DNA of 64,000 nucleotides, taken from the NCBI RefSeq assembly GCF_029490015.1, contig NZ_CP120468.1, positions 2,790,001 to 2,854,000 on the forward strand, given 5' to 3'. Shown piece by piece: positions 1 through 8,450 of this stretch. Source of the DNA: Halobaculum limi (GTDB taxonomy: Archaea; Halobacteriota; Halobacteria; Halobacteriales; Haloferacaceae). Under the pieces are notes generated by a model, which was given only the letters and a program-made list of their open reading frames with translations, searched no databases and was not told where the DNA came from. The position numbers and the translations under genes were made by a program. Positions within the stretch are counted from its first letter, which is position 1. Each line of letters begins with the position of its first letter.

Positions 1-265
1 ATTCGCTGGAGCGACTGTCTCGGTAGGACTGAAGCCGGTCGCGAGCCTCCTGTACGGCCTCCTTCGCGTCACCTTCGGCCTTCTTCGAGAGGTCCTTCAG
101 GTCGGCCTCCAGTCGGTCGAGTCGCGAGGGCTCCGGTTCCTTCTCTCGCCCGACGATCTCTCGGACTCGTGCCTCCACTGGCTCCAGTTCCTCTTTCACG
201 CCTTCCTTCGCGTGGTCGGCCGCTCGTCCAAGATAGTACCGAGCGTCCTCGAAGTGTTTCGACAT
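1..265 (-). CDS. Small acidic helical haloarchaeal protein (DUF7553-like), 3' end cut by window
   Basis: The reading frame opens at an ATG on the minus strand at 263-265 (MSKHFEDARYYLGRA) and runs off the left edge, giving 88 visible residues without a stop. The protein is almost entirely charged and helical, rich in Glu, Lys and Arg, with no cysteines or membrane segments. It resembles a small haloarchaeal family that I believe is DUF7553; that name is from memory and uncertain. No function is known to me. It is divergently placed to the NmrA-type gene, with about 210 bases between them. Confidence 0.6.
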   Translation of the reverse strand, partial: MSKHFEDARYYLGRAADHAKEGVKEELEPVEARVREIVGREKEPEPSRLDRLEADLKDLSKKAEGDAKEAVQEARDRLQSYRDSRSSE

Positions 266-447
266 ACTTGTCGCTTGGCCGAGGACGAATAAAGTGCTTG
301 TGGGGGAACGGGTCGAAACCGGGGAACGGGAGTCCGATCTCACGACGGTCCGACGCTGGGCACGGCGATGGCGGGCCGTCGTGATCTGTGACGCTGCCCA
401 CCTCGCAGCTACACGGGAACCAGAGACACAGCATCTCACAGCGATGA

Positions 448-453
448 TTATAC
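448..453 (+). promoter_or_regulatory. TATA box for the NmrA-type gene
   Basis: The sequence TTATAC is centred about 25 bases before the ATG at 476. This is the spacing expected of a haloarchaeal promoter that yields a leaderless mRNA, and there is no Shine-Dalgarno sequence before the start. Confidence 0.5.
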
Positions 454-475
454 TCGAATCGCGCGTATTACTCAT

Positions 476-1363
476 ATGGACAGTATCCAGACGATTCTCG
501 TACTCGGGGCGACAGGACGACAGGGCGGCGCAGTCGTCGACGCACTCACCAGCGGCGAGTTCGGCTCCTTCGACGTGGTCGCGGGGACGCGCAACCCCGC
601 CAGCGACGCCGCAGAGTCGCTCCGCTCGCGTGGTGTCTCGGTCGTCCCCGTTGACCTCCTCGACGAGGAGTCGCTCGTCGCCGCGATGGAGGGCGTCGAC
701 GGAGTCTTCGCCGTGACGACGTTCTTCGAGGGCGGCATCGACGCCGAAATCGAACAGGGCAAACAGATCGTCGCCGCCTGCGAGGCGGCCGGCGTCGACC
801 ACCTCGTGTTCAGTTCCGTCGGCTCTGCGGACGCCGACACCGGCCTCGAACACTTCGAGTCGAAAGCGCAGACCGAACGTCGCATCGCAGAGACAGCCAT
901 CGCCGCGACCATACTCCGACCCGTCTACTTCATGCAGAACCTCGGCGGGCAAGCAGCGCAGATCCGAGACGGGATGGTAACGCTCGCGATGGCTGAGGGC
1001 GTCGAACTCGCGATGGTCGACCAGCGAGACATCGGCCGCGCGGCCGCCGCCGCGTTCGCCGACCCCGACTCGTTCGTCGGCGAGACGCTCACCCTCGCGG
1101 GCGACTCGCTGACGCTCGATGAAATCGCCGCGGTGTTGAGCGAGCACCTCGGCACCGACGTCGAAGCGGTCCACCTCGACACCGAGACGCTGCGCGAACA
1201 GGCTGGCGACGAGATGGCCGAGATGTTCGTGTGGTTCAACGAGACTGGCTACGACGTCGACGTTCGTGCGTTAGAAGAGCGACTGAGCTTCGAGATGGGC
1301 GACCTCGCCACCTGCCTCGAGGAGACGGGGTTCATCGGGACGCCCGAGACGACCGCCCGCTGA
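476..1363 (+). CDS. NmrA/HSCARG-family NAD(P)-binding protein
   Basis: A 295-residue atypical short-chain dehydrogenase. The N-terminus carries the Rossmann motif GATGRQGGAVVDAL (about residues 11-24), the NmrA form of GxxGxxG. FSSVGSADADTGLEHFESK and the LRPVYFMQN segment are typical of the NmrA/HSCARG group. Members bind NADP(H) and act as redox sensors or as reductases; the substrate cannot be read from sequence. No signal peptide or membrane segment is visible, so it should be cytoplasmic. It stands alone, with its own TATA box just upstream, and is convergent with the adenosyltransferase gene that follows. The ATG at 476 fits leaderless transcription. Confidence 0.85.
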   Translation: MDSIQTILVLGATGRQGGAVVDALTSGEFGSFDVVAGTRNPASDAAESLRSRGVSVVPVDLLDEESLVAAMEGVDGVFAVTTFFEGGIDAEIEQGKQIVAACEAAGVDHLVFSSVGSADADTGLEHFESKAQTERRIAETAIAATILRPVYFMQNLGGQAAQIRDGMVTLAMAEGVELAMVDQRDIGRAAAAAFADPDSFVGETLTLAGDSLTLDEIAAVLSEHLGTDVEAVHLDTETLREQAGDEMAEMFVWFNETGYDVDVRALEERLSFEMGDLATCLEETGFIGTPETTAR

Positions 1364-1401
1364 GTCCGACCGGGCGGCCTGCAGTTGTAGGCTGTTACTC
1401 G

Positions 1402-1938
1402 TTACTGGTAGTCGGGCGCGTCTTCGGCCACGCCGTCACGAGCGTTGACCACGCGCGCGAACGTGAACAGGGCGTCCGAGAGGCGGTTCAGATACGCCAC
1501 CGCCTCCTTGTTCACGGGTTCGTCGTTCGCGAGGTCGACCGCGCGGCGCTCGGCCCGGCGGGCGACCGTCCGGGCGTGGTGGAGTTTCGCCCCCGCCTCG
1601 CTCCCCGACGGTAACACGAACGAGGTCAACGGCTCGAGTTCCTCGTCCAACTCGTCGATCCAGTCCTCCAGTTGCTCGGTGTGACGGGGACGGACGACGG
1701 GTGCGTCCTCGTCGGGGTCGGGGTTGGCGAAGTCCGCCTGCAGGACGTGGAGGTGGTCCTGTACGGTGCGCAGCATCTCGTCGACGTCGTCGTACCCCGT
1801 CGGGCGGATGGTGCCGATGAGCGCGTTCGCCTCGTCGACCGTTCCGTACGCCTCGATTCGGGGGGACGTCTTCGACACCCGCGACATGTCGCGGAGGTCG
1901 GTCTTCCCCTCGTCGCCGCGGCCGGTGTAGATGGGCAT
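1402..1938 (-). CDS. Cob(I)yrinic acid a,c-diamide adenosyltransferase, PduO type
   Basis: A 178-residue protein matching PduO-type ATP:cob(I)alamin adenosyltransferases in length and motifs. It has the N-terminal ATP-binding segment YTGRGDEGKTDL, the YGTVDEANALIG segment, and the C-terminal RRAERRAV and NRLSDALFTFAR helices. It transfers the 5'-deoxyadenosyl group of ATP to reduced corrinoid, giving adenosylcobalamin in the cytoplasm. It lies just downstream of a small glutaredoxin-like gene on the same strand, with 9 bases between them, so the two are probably co-transcribed. Haloarchaea make and salvage B12 and use it in methylmalonyl-CoA mutase and ribonucleotide reductase. Confidence 0.9.
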   Translation of the reverse strand: MPIYTGRGDEGKTDLRDMSRVSKTSPRIEAYGTVDEANALIGTIRPTGYDDVDEMLRTVQDHLHVLQADFANPDPDEDAPVVRPRHTEQLEDWIDELDEELEPLTSFVLPSGSEAGAKLHHARTVARRAERRAVDLANDEPVNKEAVAYLNRLSDALFTFARVVNARDGVAEDAPDYQ

Positions 1939-1947
1939 CGGTGGGTC

Positions 1948-2190
1948 TCAGGCCGCGAGCGTTCGCTCGATGTACTCGAGGATGTTCGCCGACTCGTTCA
2001 TCGTGACGCCGTGGTCGGTGTCGACGAGGACGGGCACGCCACGCTGACCGCTGACGCGAGCGACCTCGTCGCGCTTGGAGTGGAGCGCCTCCGTCCACAC
2101 CGTCTCGTACTCGATATCGGCGTCTTGCAGGGCGTCGTGGACCTTCTCGCACCACGGGCAACCGTCCAGTGCGTACAACGTGATGGACAT
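1948..2190 (-). CDS. Glutaredoxin/GST N-terminal-like thioredoxin-fold protein
   Basis: An 80-residue single thioredoxin fold. A CPWC motif lies at residues 11-14 (LDGCPWCEKV), and the cis-proline segment GVPVLVD and the ESANILEYIE end are typical of glutaredoxins and of the N-terminal domain of glutathione transferases. Haloarchaea use gamma-glutamylcysteine rather than glutathione, so the natural thiol partner is probably that or a protein thiol (inference). It precedes the cobalamin adenosyltransferase by 9 bases on the same strand. Whether it helps reduce the corrinoid cannot be told from sequence. Confidence 0.8.
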   Translation of the reverse strand: MSITLYALDGCPWCEKVHDALQDADIEYETVWTEALHSKRDEVARVSGQRGVPVLVDTDHGVTMNESANILEYIERTLAA

Positions 2191-2427
2191 ACCCGATCAA
2201 TCGGCGGCGACACCGAAGTAGCTTGTCACGCCGGCGTCACCGGGTCACCGGCAACGAATTCCGCCTTCTGTGACACAGAGCGAGTCGCTCAAGTGCGTCC
2301 CCTCGCGACCAACGTTCGTGTCGGTCTTGACGTCGCTCACACGACGGGTGTCCGAACTCGACCGTGGCTGGAAGGCGACGGCGCTGGCCGGGGCCATCGT
2401 CGCCGTCGACGTCGTCGCGCACACCGT

Positions 2428-3495
2428 ATGAGCGAGGATGACGCCGCGACCGCGTCGCCACGAACGTCGCGAACGCTGCGGTCGATCATCCAGCAGGTGT
2501 TGCCGGGAGTCGTGACGCTCGTCGTCGTCGCCGCGGGCGCACGACTCCTCGCGCCGTACGTGCCCGTGACGCCGCTGTTGCTCGCCGTCGCCGTGGGAGC
2601 CGTCGTCGCGAACACCGTCGGTGTGCCCGACGCCCTCGAACCCGGTATCGCGCTGCACGCGCTGTTGCTGGAGACGGGCATCGTGTTGCTCGGGGCGAGC
2701 GTCTCGCTCGCGGCGCTTGTGGCCGCAGGACCGCAACTGCTACTCGCCGTCGTCGCCGTCGTCGCCGTCGGACTGCTGCTCGTCGAACTGTTGGCGCGAG
2801 TCGCCGGCCTCCGTCGCCGAACCGGGTCGCTACTGGCGGCCGGGTCGGCCATCTGTGGCGTCTCCGCGGTCGCGGCGACGGCGGGCGCACTCGACGCCGA
2901 CGAGTCGGACGTCGCACTCGCAGCGGGCACCGTCCTCACGTTCGACGCCGTCACGCTGGCCGTCTACCCGGGGATCGCGACGACGCTGGCACTCGACCCG
3001 CGGGTGTTCGGCGTCTGGGCGGGACTGTCGATGTTCTCGACGGGTCCGGTCACCGCCGCGGGGTTCGCGTACCACCCGGTCGCCGGCGAGTGGGCGACCG
3101 TCACGAAACTCGCACGTAACGCGCTCATCGGGGTCGTCGCGGTCGCGTACTCGCTCCGTGCGGCCGCCGGCAGCGACGAGTCCGCCGAGACGGATGCAGC
3201 CTCGACGGGCGGCATTCGGGGGACGGTCGCGGCGTTGGCCGAGGGCCTCCCGAAGTTCCTCGTCGGGTTCGTCGCCGTCGCGGCGCTGGCGAACGCGGGA
3301 CTCATCGCGGGACCCGCGCGTGAGACGCTCGTCGTCGCGTCGGACACGCTGTTTCTGTTGGCGTTCGCGGGGCTCGGGTTCGATATCCGAGCCGACCAGA
3401 TGCGCGCGGCCGGCGTTCGGCCACTCGTCGTCGTCGGCGTCGCGTTCCTCGCGGTCAGTGGGACGGCGTACCTACTCGCCAGTGGCCTGTTCTGA
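2428..3495 (+). CDS. YeiH-family putative sulfate exporter (PF03601)
   Basis: A 355-residue integral membrane protein with about ten hydrophobic helices. The frame stays open upstream, but the ATG at 2428 (MSEDDAATA) gives a normal family length and a short acidic N-terminus. The segment AGSAICGVSAVAATAGAL (near residues 130-150) is the family hallmark, with the conserved SICG-type helix, followed by LSMFSTGPV. PF03601 proteins such as bacterial YeiH are called sulfate exporters, but direct transport evidence is thin. It is divergent from the glutaredoxin-like gene and convergent with the binding-protein gene, and has no transport partner nearby. Confidence 0.85.
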   Translation: MSEDDAATASPRTSRTLRSIIQQVLPGVVTLVVVAAGARLLAPYVPVTPLLLAVAVGAVVANTVGVPDALEPGIALHALLLETGIVLLGASVSLAALVAAGPQLLLAVVAVVAVGLLLVELLARVAGLRRRTGSLLAAGSAICGVSAVAATAGALDADESDVALAAGTVLTFDAVTLAVYPGIATTLALDPRVFGVWAGLSMFSTGPVTAAGFAYHPVAGEWATVTKLARNALIGVVAVAYSLRAAAGSDESAETDAASTGGIRGTVAALAEGLPKFLVGFVAVAALANAGLIAGPARETLVVASDTLFLLAFAGLGFDIRADQMRAAGVRPLVVVGVAFLAVSGTAYLLASGLF

Positions 3496-3526
3496 GAAGG
3501 CCGAGCGCGTCGACTCGCGTGTGGCG

Positions 3527-4417
3527 CTACTCGACCGACTCCTCACGTGGATACGACGCTGGGACGCCGAAGGCGTCTCCCATCCACCCAGTGTCGACGA
3601 GCGTGTCGAACACGGCGTCGACGCTCGGGGCTGACCGGCGCGTGACCGCGCCGTATCGGATCGGTGTGCCGTGGACGACGGTTCCGTCGGGCAGTTCGTA
3701 CGACTCGTGGGCGTAGGTGTCGGCGTGCGCTGGCGCTCCCAGGTGGATCGCCGGTGGCAACGACCGGAACGACACGTCGTGGTCGACCGCCATATTCCGA
3801 TAGACGACCGCGGCGTCGAGTTCACCGGTCTCGAACACCGGCAGGAGTTCCGCCTCTGGGAACACCTGATTGGGCGCGAGCGCCCGCGGGTACGGCCGGC
3901 CCCACCGTCGCTCGGCCAGCGAGAGGGCGAACAGCGTCCGGTATCCCAGCGGGTCGGCGTCCGGGTCCGTCCGCCCCCACCGAAGCGAGCGGTCGAGTAG
4001 CGGGTCGAACGCCCGGTCGGCGTCGCGGACGGCGCGGCCGCCGGGGGTCGTCGGGTCGTACGCGACGACGAGTTCGTTCGTCGCGAACGCGGTGTAGCGC
4101 CGTGTGATGCCGTCGAACAACGCCGGGTCCGCGAGTGCGAGGACGTCCGGGTCACGCAGGCCGTCACGGACCAGTCGGGCACACACCGCCGACCCTCGGA
4201 ACTCCGTCGTCAGGTCGACGTCGAGGTCTGGATGGTGTGTCTCGACTTCGGGCCGGAGTCGCTCCTCGACCGCACGGGCGAGACTCCCCGCCGCCAGCAC
4301 CGACACCGTCGGTGACTCTCCTGCCCGTGAACCGAGACACCCTGTGACGGACACCACACTCGCGACGCTGGCGGCCCTACCGAGCGTGGACAGGACGTCA
4401 CGTCGCGTCGACTGCAT
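3527..4417 (-). CDS. Orphan tungstate/molybdate (WtpA-like) substrate-binding lipoprotein
   Basis: A 296-residue extracellular solute-binding protein. The N-terminus has a twin-arginine-like STRRDVLSTLG and a lipobox ending SVTGC, so export by Tat and lipid anchoring outside the membrane are likely. The mature part begins VSVLAAGSLARAVEE and continues with EFRGSAV and PDVLALADPALFD, matching the WtpA/ModA-like family that binds tungstate or molybdate oxyanions. FATNELVVAYDP is the usual hinge region. No permease or ATPase gene lies nearby; neighbours are the YeiH exporter (convergent) and the S9 peptidase (divergent). It must therefore work with a transporter encoded elsewhere, or act as a scavenger. 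Confidence 0.78.
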   Translation of the reverse strand: MQSTRRDVLSTLGRAASVASVVSVTGCLGSRAGESPTVSVLAAGSLARAVEERLRPEVETHHPDLDVDLTTEFRGSAVCARLVRDGLRDPDVLALADPALFDGITRRYTAFATNELVVAYDPTTPGGRAVRDADRAFDPLLDRSLRWGRTDPDADPLGYRTLFALSLAERRWGRPYPRALAPNQVFPEAELLPVFETGELDAAVVYRNMAVDHDVSFRSLPPAIHLGAPAHADTYAHESYELPDGTVVHGTPIRYGAVTRRSAPSVDAVFDTLVDTGWMGDAFGVPASYPREESVE

Positions 4418-4538
4418 CGACAGTAGACACGAACGGCTACTACTAACGAATTACGTAACTGAATGCAATTACTCTCTCGGAGTTCGTGTGACCACCGCTT
4501 CCCGAACGGTGAAGTGGTCAGTGCCTAACGGCCGCGGT

Positions 4539-6653
4539 ATGCAGGACGGAATCGACCTGGAGTCTTACTACGACCTACGACTACTCGGCGAGGTGGCCGT
4601 CTCACCCGACGGCGAGCGAGTCGCGTTCACCGCACAGGAGTCCGACCCGGCGGCCGACGAGACGCGCGCGGGCCTGTACGTCGCGCCCACGGACGGGTCG
4701 CGCGACCCACACCGACTCACGCGGGCGTCCGCGGCGTCGTCGCCGACCTGGAGCGACGACGGCGACACGCTGGCGTTCACCGCGGCGCGAGACACCGACC
4801 TCGTCCGCAAGCAGGGTCGTGCAGACGACGGCGACGAGGAAGACGAGAGCGACGCCGGTGGCAACGGTGGCAACGGAGGCAACGGAGGCAATGGCGACGA
4901 CGACCCCAAGCCGCAGGTGTGGGCATTCGACCTCGCACTCGGCGGCGACGCCCGACAGTTGACCGCCTTCGAGCACGGCGTCCGCGAGTTCGACCTCGCG
5001 CCCGACGGCGACCGCCTCGTCGTCGCCGCACGCGACCCGACCGACGAGGAGGAGGAGTACCTCGACCAGCGGAACGACGGCGGCCCAATCGAGGTGACCC
5101 GCCTGCAACACAAACGCGACGGCGCGGGCTGGCTGGACGACGTGACCACCTACCTGTTCGTCGGCGACATAGACGCGGAGGAAGCCGACGCCGACGCCTT
5201 CGACCGCCTCGACGACGCCTACGGCGCAGGCTCGTCGGAACCGCTCGCGGGACTCCAGCCGACGTGGGGACCGACCGACCGCATCGCGTTCACCACCTGC
5301 ACCGACGACGACCCCGACGACTCCGGCGCCTACGATGTGTGCACCATCGCGCCCGACGGGAGCGACCGCCGCGTCCTCACCGACGGGTCGCTCCGGTGTG
5401 GGTCGCCGACGTGGTCGCCGGCGGGCGACCTCCTCACCTTCAGCGGCGGCGACTACAACAACTGGTACACGCCGACGGAGGTGTTCGTCGCGCCCGACGA
5501 GGCCGACGCCGAGTTCGAGTCTGTTTCCGGCGACCTCGACCGCACCCTGCCGCTCGGCGGCGGGTCGATGGCGTGGCTCGACGACGAGACGGTCGTCACG
5601 CCCATCGCCGACGAGGCGTGGACCCGCCTCGCGGTGTGTCCGGTCGACGGCGAGTCGAGACGGGCGTTCACCCGACAGGGGCGCGACCGCACCATCGCCG
5701 GCTTCGATCTGGCGGGCGACACGGTCGCCGTCGGCCTGACGGGCGCGGACCACCCGCCGGACGTGTACGCCGTCCCTGGCGCGGAACTCCGCGAGGACGA
5801 CGCCGGCGGCCCGACGAAGCGTCTCTCGCACCTCAACGCCGAGTGGGCAGACGAGCGAGCGATTGACTTCCCGGACTGTGAGGTCGTCGCCTACGAGAAC
5901 GGCGACGGCGAGGAGATAGAGGCGGTCGTCTACTACCCGCCCGAGTTCGACCCCGACGGCGACGACCGCGCGCCGGTCATCTGCTCAATCCACGGCGGGC
6001 CGATGAGTTACGACGCGCCCGGCTACCGCTTCTCCATCGACTACTGGACGAGCAAGGGGTACGTCGTCGCAAAGCCGAACTACCGTGGCTCGACCTCCTA
6101 CGGCCGCGCGTTCGCGGAGTCGCTGAAGGGCAGTCGCGGCGAGTTGGAGTCCGACGACGTCATCTCGGCGATGGAGCACCTCGTCGAGGAAGGCGTCGCC
6201 GACGCCGACCGCCTGTTCTGTACGGGGTTCAGTTACGGCGGCATCACGACCGCACACGTCGTCACCCGGACCGATACGTTCGCGGCGGCCGCGCCCGAAC
6301 ACGGCATCTACGACTTCTACTCCAACTTCGGCACCGACGACAACCACAACTGGCACGACTGGGAGTTCGGGATGCCGTGGGACAACCCGGACCTGTACCG
6401 CGACATCTCCTCGATCACTCGGGTCGACGAGATAGACACGCCGTTGCTCGTCACCGCGGGCGAGGAGGACTGGCGGTGCCCGCCGACGCAGGCCGAGCAG
6501 TTGTACGTCAGCGTCCGCAAACAGGGCGTCGACGCGAAACTCGTCATCTACCCGAACGAGCACCACAACATCGGGACGCCCGAGCGAGCGACGCATCGCA
6601 TCGAGGAGTTGACGGAGTGGTTCGAGAGTCACGATCCGGGCGTGGACGAGTGA
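4539..6653 (+). CDS. S9 family prolyl oligopeptidase / acylaminoacyl peptidase
   Basis: A 704-residue two-domain peptidase. The N-terminal ~430 residues are beta-propeller repeats with TolB/DPP-like blades (SPDGERVAFTA, APDGDRLVVAA, PTWSPAGDLLTFSGG). The C-terminal alpha/beta-hydrolase domain has the nucleophile Ser565 in GFSYGG, Asp644 in GEEDWRCPP and the probable catalytic His676 in NEHHNIG. Such enzymes cleave short peptides or N-acylated amino acids in the cytoplasm; no signal peptide is present. The ATG at 4539 (MQDGIDLESYYDL) fits the family start, though the frame stays open upstream. An Asp/Glu then Gly/Asn-rich linker (residues ~89-120) is inserted in the propeller. Confidence 0.88.
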   Translation: MQDGIDLESYYDLRLLGEVAVSPDGERVAFTAQESDPAADETRAGLYVAPTDGSRDPHRLTRASAASSPTWSDDGDTLAFTAARDTDLVRKQGRADDGDEEDESDAGGNGGNGGNGGNGDDDPKPQVWAFDLALGGDARQLTAFEHGVREFDLAPDGDRLVVAARDPTDEEEEYLDQRNDGGPIEVTRLQHKRDGAGWLDDVTTYLFVGDIDAEEADADAFDRLDDAYGAGSSEPLAGLQPTWGPTDRIAFTTCTDDDPDDSGAYDVCTIAPDGSDRRVLTDGSLRCGSPTWSPAGDLLTFSGGDYNNWYTPTEVFVAPDEADAEFESVSGDLDRTLPLGGGSMAWLDDETVVTPIADEAWTRLAVCPVDGESRRAFTRQGRDRTIAGFDLAGDTVAVGLTGADHPPDVYAVPGAELREDDAGGPTKRLSHLNAEWADERAIDFPDCEVVAYENGDGEEIEAVVYYPPEFDPDGDDRAPVICSIHGGPMSYDAPGYRFSIDYWTSKGYVVAKPNYRGSTSYGRAFAESLKGSRGELESDDVISAMEHLVEEGVADADRLFCTGFSYGGITTAHVVTRTDTFAAAAPEHGIYDFYSNFGTDDNHNWHDWEFGMPWDNPDLYRDISSITRVDEIDTPLLVTAGEEDWRCPPTQAEQLYVSVRKQGVDAKLVIYPNEHHNIGTPERATHRIEELTEWFESHDPGVDE

Positions 6654-6660
6654 GCGACGC

Positions 6661-6718
6661 GAGGCCGAACGAACGTGAGGCCTCGAATGCGAACGGCGAG
6701 CGGAGCGAGCCGTGAGCG
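6661..6718. repeat. GC-rich palindromic intergenic element
   Basis: Between the convergent S9 peptidase and MFS genes, gaggcc at 6661-6666 pairs with ggcctc at 6679-6684 to form a short hairpin. It is followed by a purine-rich run built from GAGCGGAGCGAGC-like units with alternating gagcg/agcga words. Such runs are common between haloarchaeal genes and may end both transcripts. I saw no second full copy in this window. Confidence 0.4.
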
Positions 6719-6822
6719 AAGCGAACGAGTCCACGGAGTAGCGGCGGCGAGGTCTCTGTGCCGAGCCGCCCATCGGCCTCTCTGTTGACGAGTAAGCGAC
6801 CGATACGGCAGACGACGCGCCG

Positions 6823-8037
6823 TTACAGCCCCAACCCGAACACGCGATTCGCGCCCAACAGCCCCAGACACGTCGCCAGCAACGCGACCACGAGGCCGTA
6901 CGCGGCGGGCCACCCCGCAGTGCTCGCCACCGCGCCGGTGACGACCGACCCCGACGCCGCGAGGAACATGTACACCGTCCGGAGCAACCCAAAGCCGTAC
7001 CCGCGCTCGGCGTCGGTGAGGCGGTCCATAAACCGTGCCTGAATCGGTCCTGGCCACGAGATACCCGCCCCCAGCACGACGACGCCGACGACGGTGCCGA
7101 CGAGGTCCGGGACGAGTACAAGCGTCGCAATCCCCGCGCCCGCGAGGGTGACGCTGACGGCGACCGCGGCGTCGCGCGAGAAGCGGTCCGAGACGCGGCC
7201 GTTCACCGGCTGCGCGACGGCGCTGATGCCGAACACCGCGCCGAACGCGACCGCGGCCGTCGACGGTGAGACGCCACGGTAGGAAACGAGAAACGCCGCG
7301 AGGAACGAGGAGACGGCCTGGAATGTGAATCCGCACAGCACCGCGAGCGCCGTCGTGTACGCCAGCGGCGGGCGCGAGAGGATTCGCTTGATTCGAGTCG
7401 GGTCGACCAGCGCCGCGAGGTCGCGGTCGGGGTTGGCCGGCGGAAGCGACGGGACGAATAGCAGCGTCGCAAGCGCCGCGGGGACCGCGACGGCGACGCC
7501 AGCGCCGACGGCGACTTCCCAGCCGAACCGCTGTGCGAGGACGCCCCCAACCGCAGGGAACGCCGCGCCTGCGACCGCACCCGCACCCGTGAGGACGCTC
7601 AACGCGCCGCCGCGCTCCTCGTACAAGCGTGACAGCAGGGCGGTCGCCGGCGAGAAGAACAGGCCCGCGCCAGCACCGAGGACGACCGTCGCAGCGCCGA
7701 ACACGAGGACGGTCGGCGAGAGCGCGACCAGCGCCGTCCCGACGGCCGCGCCGACGATGCCCGCGAGGACGAGTGGACGCTCGCCCACGCGGTCCGCGAG
7801 CACGCCGCTGGGGAACTGTGCGAGCGCGTACGTCGCCCACATCCCCGTGAGCGCCAGCCCGAGCGTCGCCTCCGTCGTCTCGAAGTCGAGGAGGACGAAC
7901 GGGACGACCGCGCCCAGCAGGATGCGCGCACCGAGTTGGCTGAAGTTGCCACCGCTGACGGCCGCGAGCGCGAGGCGACGACGGCCGTCGCCAACGCTCG
8001 ACGCAGCTGTGCCGCCAGCCGCGTCCGCCCCGCTCAT
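6823..8037 (-). CDS. Major facilitator superfamily transporter
   Basis: A 404-residue membrane protein with about 12 predicted helices in two sets of six and a hydrophilic central loop near residues 195-220 (NPDRDLAALVDPTRIKRI). LADRVGERPLVLAG between helices 2 and 3 is the MFS motif A, repeated in the second half as VSDRFSRDAAV. It is probably a proton-driven effluxer, but the substrate is not readable. Its ATG overlaps the stop of the upstream thioesterase gene by four bases, so the two genes are translationally coupled and co-transcribed. Confidence 0.88.
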   Translation of the reverse strand: MSGADAAGGTAASSVGDGRRRLALAAVSGGNFSQLGARILLGAVVPFVLLDFETTEATLGLALTGMWATYALAQFPSGVLADRVGERPLVLAGIVGAAVGTALVALSPTVLVFGAATVVLGAGAGLFFSPATALLSRLYEERGGALSVLTGAGAVAGAAFPAVGGVLAQRFGWEVAVGAGVAVAVPAALATLLFVPSLPPANPDRDLAALVDPTRIKRILSRPPLAYTTALAVLCGFTFQAVSSFLAAFLVSYRGVSPSTAAVAFGAVFGISAVAQPVNGRVSDRFSRDAAVAVSVTLAGAGIATLVLVPDLVGTVVGVVVLGAGISWPGPIQARFMDRLTDAERGYGFGLLRTVYMFLAASGSVVTGAVASTAGWPAAYGLVVALLATCLGLLGANRVFGLGL

Positions 8038-8420
8038 TCGACGCGGTGGCGTTCGGCCGCCTCGCGGACGGCGTCGGGAATCGGCGTCGGCTCACCGTTC
8101 GCAAGCGACACCTGCACCGTCTCCGCCTCGGCGACGACCCGGCCCTCGAACCGGAGTTCGTACCCGAACGTGAGGCTGGAGGTTCCCACGTCGAGAACGT
8201 CCAGCGACGCGTCGACGGAGCCGGTGCCCTCGATCGGTGCGCGAAAGTCGATGTCGAGCGATGCGAGGGCGGCGCGGGCGTCCGCGAGGTCGATGCCGAC
8301 CGCCTCGCGGAAGAACGCGGTGCGAATCTCCTCCAAGTAGGTGGCGTAGACGGCGTTGTTGACGTGACCCATCGGGTCGAGGTCGCGATAGCGGACGGGC
8401 ACGGTCGTCTCGAAGGTCAT
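8034..8420 (-). CDS. Acyl-CoA thioesterase, 4HBT hotdog family
   Basis: A 128-residue hotdog-fold protein. The motif RYRDLDPMGHVNNAVY (residues 10-25) carries the Asp of the 4-hydroxybenzoyl-CoA thioesterase active site, and LEEIRTAFF follows it. It should hydrolyse acyl- or aryl-CoA thioesters in the cytoplasm; chain preference is unknown. It lies first in a two-gene unit with the MFS transporter, which it overlaps in an ATGA arrangement. The pairing might link release of a free acid to its export (inference). The HPP membrane protein gene lies 30 bases upstream on the same strand. Confidence 0.88.
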   Translation of the reverse strand: MTFETTVPVRYRDLDPMGHVNNAVYATYLEEIRTAFFREAVGIDLADARAALASLDIDFRAPIEGTGSVDASLDVLDVGTSSLTFGYELRFEGRVVAEAETVQVSLANGEPTPIPDAVREAAERHRVE

Positions 8421-8450
8421 ACTCGGACGTCGACAGCGCGGGGTTTCGAC

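Noticed and set aside
1672-2427. A long in-frame extension before the YeiH gene (start at 1,672)
   Set aside because: It runs antisense to the cobalamin adenosyltransferase and glutaredoxin-like genes; the ATG at 2,428 gives a standard family length.
4104-4538. N-terminal extension of the S9 peptidase from 4,104
   Set aside because: It overlaps the binding-protein gene on the other strand and lacks coding character; the peptidase start at 4,539 matches the family.
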